From Anaerococcus marasmi (GTDB taxonomy: Bacteria; Bacillota; Clostridia; Tissierellales; Peptoniphilaceae): DNA of 64,000 nt. The DNA lies in NCBI RefSeq assembly GCF_900290195.1, contig NZ_OLMF01000004.1, forward strand, positions 1,477,501-1,541,500, read 5' to 3'. Positions 28,449 to 37,494 of this stretch are shown one piece after another; the stretch's first letter is position 1, and the number at the start of each line of letters is the position of its first letter. The translations under genes and the position numbers were made by a program. A model generated the notes under the pieces. It worked only from the letters and a program-made list of their open reading frames with translations, was not told the DNA's origin and made no database searches.

Positions 28449-29815
28449 TGTTAAAAGAATATAAAACAGTTTCTGAAGTAGTTGGCCCTCTTATGCTCGT
28501 TCAAGGAGTAGAGGGTGTAAGCTTTGATGAGCTTGTAGATATAGAAATGCAAACAGGCGAACGCCGCCGTGGTCGTGTAATAGAGATTGCTGAAGACCGT
28601 GCTATGGTCCAACTTTTCGAAGGATCTACAGGTATCAACCTTAAATCAACTTCAGTAAGATTTCTAGGAAGACCTCTTGAGCTTGGCGTATCAGAAGACA
28701 TGATAGGTCGTGCCTTCAATGGTTTAGGAGAGCCAATCGATGATGGCCCTGCTATAATTCCTGAAGAAAAACGTGACGTAAATGGTACAGCAATAAACCC
28801 TGTATCAAGAGACTATCCATCAGAGTTTATCCAAACAGGAATCTCAACCATCGATGGGCTAAATACCCTAGTTCGTGGACAAAAACTTCCAATATTTTCT
28901 GGAAACGGACTTCCACACAACCAAGTAGCTGCCCAAATCGCAAGACAAGCGAGAGTATTGTCAGACGATGAAGGCTTTGCGGTTGTATTTGCAGCTATAG
29001 GTATAACCTTCGAAGAAGCACAATTTTTCATGAATGACTTTAGAAAAACTGGAGCCCTAGACAGGTCCGTCCTATTTATGAACCTTGCAGATGACCCAGC
29101 TATAGAGCGTCTATCAACACCAAAGATGGCACTAACAGCGGCAGAATACCTTGCTTTTGAAAAGGGAATGCAAGTTCTTGTTATAATGACAGATATGACC
29201 AACTACGCAGAGGCCCTTCGCGAGGTATCAGCTGCTCGTAAGGAAGTACCAGGACGTCGTGGATATCCAGGTTATCTTTATACAGACCTTTCAACAATCT
29301 ATGAAAGAGCTGGAAAGCTACGTGGAAAGCCAGGAACAATTACACAAATTCCAATTCTTTCCATGCCAGAAGATGATATCACCCACCCAATCCCAGACCT
29401 TACAGGATATATTACAGAAGGCCAAATCATCCTTAATAGAGAGCTTTATAACCAAGGAATTGAGCCACCTGTATCAATACTTCCATCCCTATCAAGACTT
29501 AAGGATAAGGGTATAGGAAAGGGCAAGACAAGGGAAGACCATGCGGATACAATGAACCAAATCTATGCAGCCTACGCATCAGGAGTTGATGCAAGAGAGC
29601 TTCAAAAGATTTTGGGTGATTCTGCCCTATCAGATGCGGACCTTGCCTTTGCTGAGTTTGCCAAAGAGTTTGAAGAAAGATACATCAACCAAGGTTACTA
29701 CACTAACAGAACCATAGAAGATACCCTAAACCTAGGTTGGGAGCTTCTAAAAATTATACCAAAATCAGAGCTTAAGAGAATTGACGATAAGTTAATTGAA
29801 AAATATTTAGATTAG
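28448..29815 (+). CDS. ntpB: V-type ATPase subunit B
   Basis: The 455-residue non-catalytic nucleotide-binding subunit that alternates with A in the head. It lacks a canonical P-loop; the equivalent region reads [11 protein letters not shown]. Typical segments are [27 protein letters not shown] and [22 protein letters not shown]-like sequence. It starts one base inside the end of ntpA. Confidence 0.96.
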   Translation: MLKEYKTVSEVVGPLMLVQGVEGVSFDELVDIEMQTGERRRGRVIEIAEDRAMVQLFEGSTGINLKSTSVRFLGRPLELGVSEDMIGRAFNGLGEPIDDGPAIIPEEKRDVNGTAINPVSRDYPSEFIQTGISTIDGLNTLVRGQKLPIFSGNGLPHNQVAAQIARQARVLSDDEGFAVVFAAIGITFEEAQFFMNDFRKTGALDRSVLFMNLADDPAIERLSTPKMALTAAEYLAFEKGMQVLVIMTDMTNYAEALREVSAARKEVPGRRGYPGYLYTDLSTIYERAGKLRGKPGTITQIPILSMPEDDITHPIPDLTGYITEGQIILNRELYNQGIEPPVSILPSLSRLKDKGIGKGKTREDHADTMNQIYAAYASGVDARELQKILGDSALSDADLAFAEFAKEFEERYINQGYYTNRTIEDTLNLGWELLKIIPKSELKRIDDKLIEKYLD

Positions 29816-29824
29816 GAGTTAAGT

Positions 29825-30463
29825 ATGGCAAGATTAAAAGTAACGCCAACGAGGATGAATCTAAATACCTTAAAAGAGCGACTTGCTACGAGCAAACGTG
29901 GTTACAAGCTACTAAAGGATAAGCAAGATGAGCTTATGAGACAATTCTTGGAGCTTATTAGGAAAAACAAAAAACTAAGAGAAGAAGTAGAGAAGGAATT
30001 AGAGGATTCCTTTTCAGACTTCCTTATAGCAAGTGCTTTTATGAGCCCGGAATTTATGGAGGAAGCGGTGAGCTTTCCTACTCAAAAACTTGGCGTTGAT
30101 ATAGATATCAAAAATGTCATGAGTGTAAGAATTCCTAAAATGGAATTTAAGGTCGAAGAAAATGAGAACGCCAGCATGTTCCCATACGGCTATGCAGAAA
30201 CATCAGCAGGCCTTGATAAGGCCCTAAAGGGACTCAATGAAGTTATGAATAGGCTCCTTGAGCTTGCTGAGCTTGAAAAGACTACCCAGCTTATGGCAGA
30301 TGAGATTGAAAGTACAAGAAGAAGGGTAAATGCCCTAGAATACAGGACTATCCCAGATCTTGAAGAGACAATCAAATATATAAGAAGCAAGCTAGAAGAA
30401 AACGAAAGAGCTACTATATCCAGACTAATGAAGGTTAAGGATATTATAGCTGAACAAAAATAA
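29825..30463 (+). CDS. ntpD: V-type ATPase subunit D
   Basis: The 212-residue central-shaft subunit: two long antiparallel helices with the family start [15 protein letters not shown] and the C-terminal [21 protein letters not shown]. It is the last gene of the nine-gene operon. A terminator follows, and no NtpJ-type K+ transporter gene is attached, unlike in Enterococcus hirae. Confidence 0.94.
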   Translation: MARLKVTPTRMNLNTLKERLATSKRGYKLLKDKQDELMRQFLELIRKNKKLREEVEKELEDSFSDFLIASAFMSPEFMEEAVSFPTQKLGVDIDIKNVMSVRIPKMEFKVEENENASMFPYGYAETSAGLDKALKGLNEVMNRLLELAELEKTTQLMADEIESTRRRVNALEYRTIPDLEETIKYIRSKLEENERATISRLMKVKDIIAEQK

Positions 30464-30472
30464 GCGTAGAGG

Positions 30473-30498
30473 AGAAGGCCAGTGGGTCTTCTTTTTTT
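30473..30498 (+). terminator. Terminator of the V-ATPase operon
   Basis: AGAAGGCC pairs with GGTCTTCT (one G-T wobble), followed by seven T. Confidence 0.8.
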
Positions 30499-30624
30499 GT
30501 TTAAATCTCAAAAAAGCTTTAATATATAGTAAAAATTAGTATAGTATAAATTGCGCAGAAAATTTCTTCTATAAGCAAAAATAAGCTAGAGATTTTCTAC
30601 ATATTAGAAAAATTGAGGGGTTTT

Positions 30625-32211
30625 ATGGAAAATAAAAAATCAAAACCGGCCCTAGTCTTTGCTATATTGGCCTTGGGTCTTAGTATATATGTTTCAAAAA
30701 CAGGAGCAGATACCTATTCAAGTATTTGGTCCTTATTTCCACCAGTTGTAGCTATTTTTATAGCTCTTTTTACTAAGGAAGTTTTCTCTTCCTTATTTTT
30801 AGGGATAACAATAGGAGCAATCCTTGCATCCAAGGGCTCTATTGCGACATTTTTAGACAATATCGTAAGCGAAGGCTTTATCGCGTCTATTTCACAAACA
30901 TCAGGAATCTATATCTTCCTAGTGGTTTTGGGGATAATGGTCGTTCTAATAAATTATTCTGGAGGATCTCGTGCTTTTGGTAAGTGGGCTGACTCCAAGA
31001 TTAAGAATAGAAAACAATCACAGATTGCGACATTTTTCCTTTGTATCATGCTTTTTATAGATGATTACTTTAACTGTCTAACAAGTGGATCTGTGATGAA
31101 GCCAATTATAGATTCTCACAAGGTATCAAGGGCTAAGCTCGCCTACATAATCGATGCAACAGCAGCTCCAGTTTGTATGATAGCACCTATATCTTCATGG
31201 GCTGCGGCAGTCTCAGGTTACGCAGAATCAGGGACTTACTCAGGAATAGAACTTTTTGTAAAGGCAATTCCCTTTAACTTCTATTCTCTTTTGACCTTGT
31301 TCTTTGTAGTTTGTATAATTGCCTTTAATAATGATTACGGTCCAATGAAAGATTATGAACAAAAGGCCCAAACGACAGGGGATATCAGTATCAGAAAGGA
31401 AGAGCTAATCGATCATAGCAAGGTAAATAGAGAAGGGGCAGTAATAGACTTAGTCTTTCCGATCCTAGTCCTTATAGTATCTTGTGTACTAAGCTTGATT
31501 AATGTGGGAGGATTTTTCGATACTGCAAGCCCATACTATCACGATTTTGTAAATGCCTTTGCTAATACTGACTCATCTATAGCCCTTGCTATGGGTTCCA
31601 TTGTGGCCTTGATCATATCCATAATATTTTTCATTGTAAGGAAGGTAATGTCATTTGAAAAGTCAATGGAATCTATATCAGAAGGATTCTCATCAATGGT
31701 ATCTGCTATATTAATCTTAACTATGGCTACAAGCTTAAAAAATATATCAAACGAGCTTCTAGGATCTACCAACTTCGTTGGAGGCCTTATGGAAAATGCT
31801 GCAAGCGGCCTAAGCTCCTTCCTTCCTGTAGTTATATTTGTAGTTGCAATATTTCTAGCCTTTGCGACAGGAACAAGCTGGGGGACTTTCGGTATACTAA
31901 TACCAATAGTTGTGTCCATGTTTGATCCTCACGATCCTATATTTTTAATAGCTATATCGGCAACTCTTTCAGGATCAGTTTGTGGAGACCACTTATCTCC
32001 GATATCAGATACGACTATAATGTCATCTACTGGAGCAGGATGTATTCATTTAGACCATGTCAAAAGCCAACTACCTTATGGTCTAACAGTAGCCTTAGTA
32101 TCTTCATTAGCTTATATCATAGCAGGCTTTACTCATTCTTTTGTAATCCCACTAGCCTTTGGAATTTTAGTAATCCTAGGCCTTATGTTTGTCCTAAAAA
32201 AGAGGGCTTAG
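30625..32211 (+). CDS. NhaC-type Na+/H+ antiporter family protein
   Basis: A polytopic transporter of about 528 residues in the NhaC/MleN superfamily. APVCMIAPISSWAAAVSG near the middle and GDHLSPISDTTIMSSTGAGC near the C-terminus are signature stretches. It probably exchanges Na+ for H+; some relatives exchange malate and lactate. The ATG at 30625 has GAGGGG upstream and is preferred to an in-frame TTG at 30613. Its location after the Na+ V-ATPase fits Na+ homeostasis, but a terminator separates the two. Confidence 0.85.
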   Translation: MENKKSKPALVFAILALGLSIYVSKTGADTYSSIWSLFPPVVAIFIALFTKEVFSSLFLGITIGAILASKGSIATFLDNIVSEGFIASISQTSGIYIFLVVLGIMVVLINYSGGSRAFGKWADSKIKNRKQSQIATFFLCIMLFIDDYFNCLTSGSVMKPIIDSHKVSRAKLAYIIDATAAPVCMIAPISSWAAAVSGYAESGTYSGIELFVKAIPFNFYSLLTLFFVVCIIAFNNDYGPMKDYEQKAQTTGDISIRKEELIDHSKVNREGAVIDLVFPILVLIVSCVLSLINVGGFFDTASPYYHDFVNAFANTDSSIALAMGSIVALIISIIFFIVRKVMSFEKSMESISEGFSSMVSAILILTMATSLKNISNELLGSTNFVGGLMENAASGLSSFLPVVIFVVAIFLAFATGTSWGTFGILIPIVVSMFDPHDPIFLIAISATLSGSVCGDHLSPISDTTIMSSTGAGCIHLDHVKSQLPYGLTVALVSSLAYIIAGFTHSFVIPLAFGILVILGLMFVLKKRA

Positions 32212-32249
32212 GAGGGATTTTCTTCTTTGACAAGGAAAGCTTTTATGTA

Positions 32250-32255
32250 TATAGT
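32250..32255 (+). promoter_or_regulatory. Promoter of the CNNM/CorC gene (-10; -35 at 32227-32232)
   Basis: TTGACA at 32227-32232 and TATAGT at 32250-32255 are separated by 17 bases. Confidence 0.75.
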
Positions 32256-32293
32256 CTATATTAGATAAGATAAAAAAGAACGGGGAAAAATAA

Positions 32294-33625
32294 ATGGAAA
32301 CTGGACCCTACCACGGTTTGATTACAACACTTAGTATAATATTATTGCTTTTTATAAATGGAGTATTTACAGCAATTCACACAGGCCTAATCAGCTTAAA
32401 TACGTCAAAACTAGAAGAAGATTCCTTAGACGGAGATGAGAAGGCGGGATCTGTCCTTAAGATTTTATCAAATCAAGATAGACTCAACCAATCTTTCGAG
32501 ATAGCCAATATAATATTTTCTCTTTTAACCATAGCTTACTTCGCAAAAAGGCTTAGAGAAGTGAGCTCTGATGGGTATTTTTGGGGAGGAATCTTATCAG
32601 AAAGATGGGTGACTATAGTAGCCATAGTAGTATATACCATTCTTAAGCTGATATTTGTAGACAAAATCCCCCAAAGAATTGGCGTAAGATTTCCGATGGA
32701 GATTACTAAAAGAGCGACAGGTCTTACTAAGTTCATCATGATCATTACAAGACCCATTGTGGCTTTTACTACAGCTGTGACCAATCTTTTTATGAATATA
32801 TTCGGTATAGAAGCTAAGAATATTCAAAAGCAAGTTACAGGTGAGCAGATCAAATCAATTGTCCAGATAGGTGAAGATCAGGGAATCCTAAGACCTATGG
32901 AGTCTAAGATGATCCACTCCATAATGGCCTTTGATGACCTACTTGCAGAAGAGATTATGACAGCCAGGACCGATGTCTTTATGATTGATATTAACGATAA
33001 AGACAAGGAGTATCTCGAAGAGTTTGTCAAGATAAAGCATGCGAGAATTCCAGTCTATGACGAGGAAGTAGATAATATCTTGGGAATTGTCTATACCAAA
33101 GACTTCCTCCTTGAGGCGACAAAAGTAGGGCTTAGAAATGTAGAAATCAAACAAATCCTAAGGCCTGCCTACTTTGCACCAGATAAGATAGAAACCGACA
33201 AGCTATTTTCTGATATGCAGAAAAAACATATCCATATGGCGATTTTGATAGACGAATACGGTGGATTTTCTGGAGTTGTCACTATGGAAGATTTGATAGA
33301 AGAAATTGTAGGGGATATAGATGATTCCTACGACTATGATATTCCAGAAATTAAGGAAAATGGTAGGGATGTCTTTGTAGTTAAGGCTTCTGTTTCTATC
33401 AAGGATTTAAATGAGAAGATAAATATAGGTATCGATGAGGATAACGAAAACTACGATTCCTTGGGCGGATTTATTATAGACAGACTTGGCTATATACCAG
33501 AAGAGGACTCCAAACTTTCCTTTGAGTACAATGGCTACGAGATCAAAATCCTCTATATAGAAGATAACAGGATCAAGGCTGTCAGGATTAGAAAATTAAA
33601 AAACAAAGAAGATAAGGAAGACTAG
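32294..33625 (+). CDS. CNNM/HlyC-CorC family protein (DUF21 + CBS pair + CorC_HlyC)
   Basis: A 443-residue membrane protein: an N-terminal DUF21 transmembrane domain with about four helices (1-190), a CBS pair (about 210-330, with EEIMTARTDVFMID and EYGGFSGVVTMEDLIEEIVGDI), and a C-terminal CorC_HlyC domain. Family members export or sense Mg2+ or Co2+. The old 'hemolysin' label is misleading. It has its own promoter and terminator. Confidence 0.92.
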   Translation: METGPYHGLITTLSIILLLFINGVFTAIHTGLISLNTSKLEEDSLDGDEKAGSVLKILSNQDRLNQSFEIANIIFSLLTIAYFAKRLREVSSDGYFWGGILSERWVTIVAIVVYTILKLIFVDKIPQRIGVRFPMEITKRATGLTKFIMIITRPIVAFTTAVTNLFMNIFGIEAKNIQKQVTGEQIKSIVQIGEDQGILRPMESKMIHSIMAFDDLLAEEIMTARTDVFMIDINDKDKEYLEEFVKIKHARIPVYDEEVDNILGIVYTKDFLLEATKVGLRNVEIKQILRPAYFAPDKIETDKLFSDMQKKHIHMAILIDEYGGFSGVVTMEDLIEEIVGDIDDSYDYDIPEIKENGRDVFVVKASVSIKDLNEKINIGIDEDNENYDSLGGFIIDRLGYIPEEDSKLSFEYNGYEIKILYIEDNRIKAVRIRKLKNKEDKED

Positions 33626-33628
33626 AAG

Positions 33629-33678
33629 ATTCTCCTTGTTTTAGGCTTTATAAAGAGCTTAAAACAGGGGGAATTTTT
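33629..33678 (+). terminator. Terminator after the CNNM/CorC gene
   Basis: A long stem, ATTCTCCTTGTTTTA against TAAAACAGGGGGAAT (two wobble pairs), is followed by TTTTTAT. Confidence 0.8.
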
Positions 33679-33728
33679 ATTTGTTTTAAATGTTTTTATA
33701 TAAATATTTTTAAATATTTATTTTAGCG

Positions 33729-33760
33729 GTATACTTAATAATGTGTTATATTATTGATAC
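33729..33760 (+). promoter_or_regulatory. Imperfect inverted repeat upstream of the OPT gene
   Basis: GTAT...AATAAT and ATTATT...ATAC form a spaced dyad about 65 bases before the OPT start. It could be an operator or part of the promoter; no regulator family is suggested. Confidence 0.3.
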
Positions 33761-33824
33761 ATAAATTTTATTTTAGGGAATTATTTGTAATTTGTGAATA
33801 ATTTTACATTTATAAGGAGTTATT

Positions 33825-35705
33825 TTGAAAAAAGAAAAAGAAATTGAGAAACTTAGAGAATTTACTCCCTTGGCTGTAGTCTTGGGAGTGATAATAGCCA
33901 TAGTATTTGGTGCTGCCAATGCTTATTTGGGACTTCGTGTAGGTCTTACCATATCCGCATCAATACCTGCTGCTGTTATTTCTATGGGTATAGTTAGAAA
34001 GATCTTAAAGCGTGATTCTATACTGGAAAACAACCTAGTTCAAACAATAGGTTCTGCCGGAGAGTCTCTTGCAGCAGGGGCCATCTTTACCCTTCCAGCA
34101 GCTTTCTTATGGGAAGCAGAGTGGGGAGATAGCCACTATATATCCTATCTAAATATTTTGATGTTGACCTTGATCGGAGGAGTATTGGGCATTGTCTTTA
34201 TGATTCCTCTAAGAAGGGCCCTCATAGTGAAGGAGGATGGAATCTTGCCATATCCTGAAGGAAGAGCCTGCGCGGAAGTACTTAAGGCAGGAGAGGCAGG
34301 AGGACAAGACTCAAGTGTAGTATTTAAGGGCTTGGGCCTTGCCTCTATCTATAAGTTTTTGGCAAATGGACTTAAGGTCTTCCCAGAAGGGGTAAGCTAT
34401 GAAATATCTACTAAAAACTTTGGAGGAACGGCCATTGGTTTCGATGCCCTTCCAGCCCTTATGGGAGTAGGTTATATCGTAGGTCCTAAAATCGACGCTA
34501 TAATGCTTTCAGGAGGAATCCTTGCCTGGCTTGTACTTATGCCACTGCTTCACGCCTTTGGCCCAGCAGAGATAGCAAGCCTAAGCCCATCTGACCTATG
34601 GTCAAACTACATCAGATATATAGGAGCAGGAGCTGTGGCTACTGGAGGAATTATATCTTTAATCAAGTCCCTTCCTATGATTGTTAAATCCTTTAAGGAT
34701 TCTGTTAAGGATCTTAAGGGAAGAGATTCATCTCAAAGCAAGGATAGACTTGATGCTGATATTTCTATAAAGACTTCCATAATTCTTGTAATTATTGCAA
34801 TAGTATTGATGTTTATGATGCCTTCTTCGCCACTGAACTTCTTTGCTGCCTTGATTATAGTAATATTTGGTTTCTTCTTTGCTACAGTTTCATCAAGGAT
34901 GGTAGGAATAATTGGATCTTCAAATAACCCTGTATCAGGAATGTCAATAGCGACTCTCTTAATCGCTACTCTTCTTCTAAGACTAACAGGCTTTGTAGGC
35001 CATGACGGAATGATAGCAGCAATCTCCATAGGAACCATAATTTGTGTAATAGCTGCTATAGCAGGAGACTGCTCACAAGATTTAAAGACAGGTTATATAG
35101 TAGGAGCTAGTCCAAGATACCAACAAATCGGAGAGCTAATAGGAGTTGTTGCCTCATCCCTTGCCATAGGTGGAGTTTTGTGGATACTAAACAAATCTAT
35201 AGGCTTTGGAACAAAGGACCTTCCAGCTCCTCAAGCCATGCTTATGAAGATGATAGTAGAAGGAGTTATGAACAATGATCTTCCTTGGAACTTGGTATTT
35301 GTAGGAAGCTTTATAGCTATTATGGTAGAGCTTTTGGGAGTAACAGTCCTACCTTTTGCTATAGGCCTTTACCTACCTATCAACACATCACTTGGAATAA
35401 TGTTCGGTGGTCTTGTAAGAATCGCTGTAGATAAAATCAAGGCAAGCAAGGAAGAGAAAAAGGACGCAGAGACAAGAGGAACACTCTACTCAGCAGGTCT
35501 TATAGCTGGAGAAGGAATCATGGGAATAATTCTAGCAGTCTTTGTCCTAATTCCTGTTAAAGGCAAGACTCTGGCAGATTTTATCAATATCTCTGATAAA
35601 TTTGCCCTAAGCCAAGAAGCCTCTGTAGTGATATTTGTCCTACTAGGCATACTAATCTTCACCAAGGCAAGAGGAGCCTTAAAGAAGGGCAAAAATGAAG
35701 CTTGA
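33825..35705 (+). CDS. OPT family oligopeptide transporter
   Basis: A 626-residue transporter with about sixteen hydrophobic segments. Family motifs include GAANAYLGLRVGLTISASIPAA near the N-terminus, the Glu-containing PYPEGRACAEVLKAGE near 142-157, and GDCSQDLKTGYIVGASPRYQQ in the second half. It imports small peptides or metal-chelating peptides, driven by an ion gradient. The start is a TTG with AAGGAG five bases upstream. The next gene, a PqqD-like protein, begins inside its 3' end. Confidence 0.92.
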   Translation: MKKEKEIEKLREFTPLAVVLGVIIAIVFGAANAYLGLRVGLTISASIPAAVISMGIVRKILKRDSILENNLVQTIGSAGESLAAGAIFTLPAAFLWEAEWGDSHYISYLNILMLTLIGGVLGIVFMIPLRRALIVKEDGILPYPEGRACAEVLKAGEAGGQDSSVVFKGLGLASIYKFLANGLKVFPEGVSYEISTKNFGGTAIGFDALPALMGVGYIVGPKIDAIMLSGGILAWLVLMPLLHAFGPAEIASLSPSDLWSNYIRYIGAGAVATGGIISLIKSLPMIVKSFKDSVKDLKGRDSSQSKDRLDADISIKTSIILVIIAIVLMFMMPSSPLNFFAALIIVIFGFFFATVSSRMVGIIGSSNNPVSGMSIATLLIATLLLRLTGFVGHDGMIAAISIGTIICVIAAIAGDCSQDLKTGYIVGASPRYQQIGELIGVVASSLAIGGVLWILNKSIGFGTKDLPAPQAMLMKMIVEGVMNNDLPWNLVFVGSFIAIMVELLGVTVLPFAIGLYLPINTSLGIMFGGLVRIAVDKIKASKEEKKDAETRGTLYSAGLIAGEGIMGIILAVFVLIPVKGKTLADFINISDKFALSQEASVVIFVLLGILIFTKARGALKKGKNEA

Positions 35706-36015
35706 TTTAGGAAAAATCCCAAAGAAAAACGTGGACTATGACTATGATAAGGAAAGTAAAACCTACACCATCCTCATGGCCCACACCGGCCTAAACCATA
35801 AACTAGCCCAGAAAATCTGGCATAAGCCCAAAATTACAAGAGTAAGGCTAGAAGGAATGGGAAATACAGTTTGGGAAGCCATAAACGGGGAAAATTCCAT
35901 CGAAGATATAGGAGAAATCCTAAAGGAGATTTACGGAGAAAAAGCCGAGCCCTTATACGAAAGGCTTGGCCAATACCTAAGAAACTTAGAGAGAAATAAA
36001 TTTATAAAATATTAG
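35695..36015 (+). CDS. PqqD-like small protein coupled to the OPT transporter
   Basis: A 106-residue soluble protein whose core resembles PqqD/RiPP-recognition-element folds: a hydrophobic strand pair (VRLEGMGNTVWEAINGENSIEDI) followed by helices with EILKEIYG and YLRNLERNKFI. Its ATG lies inside the OPT gene (11-base overlap), so the two are co-translated. No radical-SAM enzyme or precursor peptide is nearby, so a peptide-modification role is not supported. A transporter-associated binding role is possible. Confidence 0.7.
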   Translation: MKLDLGKIPKKNVDYDYDKESKTYTILMAHTGLNHKLAQKIWHKPKITRVRLEGMGNTVWEAINGENSIEDIGEILKEIYGEKAEPLYERLGQYLRNLERNKFIKY

Positions 36016-36073
36016 GTTTTTAATCTAAATAGAAATAAAGCAAATGAAGGAGAAATTATTCTCTAAATAAGTT

Positions 36074-36108
36074 AGCCCCTAAGTCCAATAAGGATTAAGG
36101 GGCTTTTT
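36074..36108 (+). terminator. Terminator after the OPT-PqqD pair
   Basis: AGCCCCTAA and TTAAGGGGCT form the stem, followed by TTTTT. Confidence 0.85.
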
Positions 36109-36138
36109 AAATAAATGCTTCATAAATATAACTTTGGG

Positions 36139-36176
36139 TATAATATTTCTAGTTAGATATATCTACTTAGATATAT
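36139..36176 (+). promoter_or_regulatory. Promoter and probable autoregulatory operator of the MarR gene
   Basis: TATAAT (36139-36144) is followed by the palindrome TAGATATATCTA (36154-36165). A second TTAGATATAT (36167-36176) repeats the first (36153-36162) with a 14-bp period. Confidence 0.5.
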
Positions 36177-36189
36177 TTGAGGAGTTAAT

Positions 36190-36615
36190 ATGGAAAAAGA
36201 TAAGCTAAAGATACTCATAGGCCTTCACAAAAATGTCAAGGAACTCGATAGGAGGACCCTAGATATAGGAAGAAGCTATGGACTTTCCTTCAGTCAATTT
36301 ATGGTCCTAGAAGCCTTGTATTCTAAGGGAGACCTATCTATAGGTCAAGTGAGGGATATAATCTTATCAAGTGTGGGGACTATTTCTCTAGTAATTAAAA
36401 ATCTTGAGAAGATGGGATATGTAAAAAGAAAGACAGATGAAAATGATAAGAGGGTTTCTATCCTATCCCTAACTGATGAGGGAAGGGCTGTGATAGAGAA
36501 GGTCATCCCAGAAAATGAGGCCATGATATATGATTATATGAAGGATCTAAGCGAAGAGGAAACAGCAACTCTTCTTAGCCTTCTAAAGAAATTAGGAGCA
36601 AATATTGATAATTAA
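36190..36615 (+). CDS. MarR family transcriptional regulator
   Basis: A 141-residue winged-helix repressor: dimerisation helices at both ends, the recognition region LSIGQVRDIILSSVGTISLVIKNLEKMGYV, and the wing KRKTDENDKRVSILSLTDEGR. A likely self-operator lies directly upstream. The following FMN reductase gene, 113 bases downstream on the same strand, is a plausible target. It may sense quinones, oxidants or phenolics like related regulators, but there is no cysteine sensor in the visible core. Confidence 0.92.
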   Translation: MEKDKLKILIGLHKNVKELDRRTLDIGRSYGLSFSQFMVLEALYSKGDLSIGQVRDIILSSVGTISLVIKNLEKMGYVKRKTDENDKRVSILSLTDEGRAVIEKVIPENEAMIYDYMKDLSEEETATLLSLLKKLGANIDN

Positions 36616-36728
36616 TAGGACCTTATAAGCTTATTTAGGATGGTAGGAGTCGATGTGAGATAATAGAAGGCTTAAGAGAAGGAAGATTTATTAGAGATAA
36701 TTTAGAATTTTATAATTAAGGAGAAAAA

Positions 36729-37271
36729 ATGAAGATAGGATTATTAGTAGGTTCTCTAAGAAAGGGATCGTTTAACAGGAAGCTTGCAGAGATTTCAAAA
36801 AAGATTATAGATGAAGGAAATGAAGCGGAAATCATAGATATTTCCTACCTTCCTTTCTATAATCAAGATGATGACGGAGCAAATCCAAGAGAAGAGTACA
36901 CAAGGATTAGGGACGAGCTTAGGAAATATGATGGATATATCTTCTTTACTCCAGAATACAACCGCTCCCTTGCTCCAAGTCTAAAGAATGTAATAGATAT
37001 AGGAAGCCGTGATCCAAGGGGCAACCTATGGGATGGGAAAGTAGCTGCGGTATTTTCTGCCTCCATGGGTTCAACTGGAGGAGCTATGGGAAATCATGCC
37101 CTAAGGCAGAGCTTCGTCTATGTAAATTTAATTACCATGAATCAGCCAGAAGTTTATATACCAGCTATCCACACTCTCTTTGACAAAGAGGGTAATCTAG
37201 TTGCTAGCACAAGAACTTTCCTAGAAGATTCTACCAGGGCCTTTGTAGACTTTGTCAAAAAACACTCATAA
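36729..37271 (+). CDS. NADPH-dependent FMN reductase
   Basis: A 180-residue flavodoxin-fold reductase. The phosphate-binding loop GSLRKGSFNRKLA near the N-terminus and FFTPEYNRSLAPSLKNVIDI are the family signatures, followed by SASMGSTGGAMG. It reduces FMN, quinones or azo compounds and probably answers the preceding MarR regulator. An AAGGAG site precedes it. Confidence 0.92.
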   Translation: MKIGLLVGSLRKGSFNRKLAEISKKIIDEGNEAEIIDISYLPFYNQDDDGANPREEYTRIRDELRKYDGYIFFTPEYNRSLAPSLKNVIDIGSRDPRGNLWDGKVAAVFSASMGSTGGAMGNHALRQSFVYVNLITMNQPEVYIPAIHTLFDKEGNLVASTRTFLEDSTRAFVDFVKKHS

Positions 37272-37276
37272 AAATC

Positions 37277-37321
37277 AGCCTTAATGGAGGAGAAAAATTC
37301 AAATCCATTAAGGCTTTTTTA
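37277..37321 (+). terminator. Terminator after the FMN reductase gene
   Basis: A perfect 12-bp stem, AGCCTTAATGGA/TCCATTAAGGCT, is followed by six T. Confidence 0.9.
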
Positions 37322-37494
37322 TTAGAAAAATTCTTATTTACAGAATTAATAATTGTTCCCTTTATAAAGAGCTTAGGATAAATCCCATAATTCTATGAGT
37401 TGATCCATCTTACTTTTTTAAAAATTTAAAAATAAATTTCAAGCTAAGTTTTAATAGGTGGGATTATACATAATTAGTATCATTTTCCAAAATA

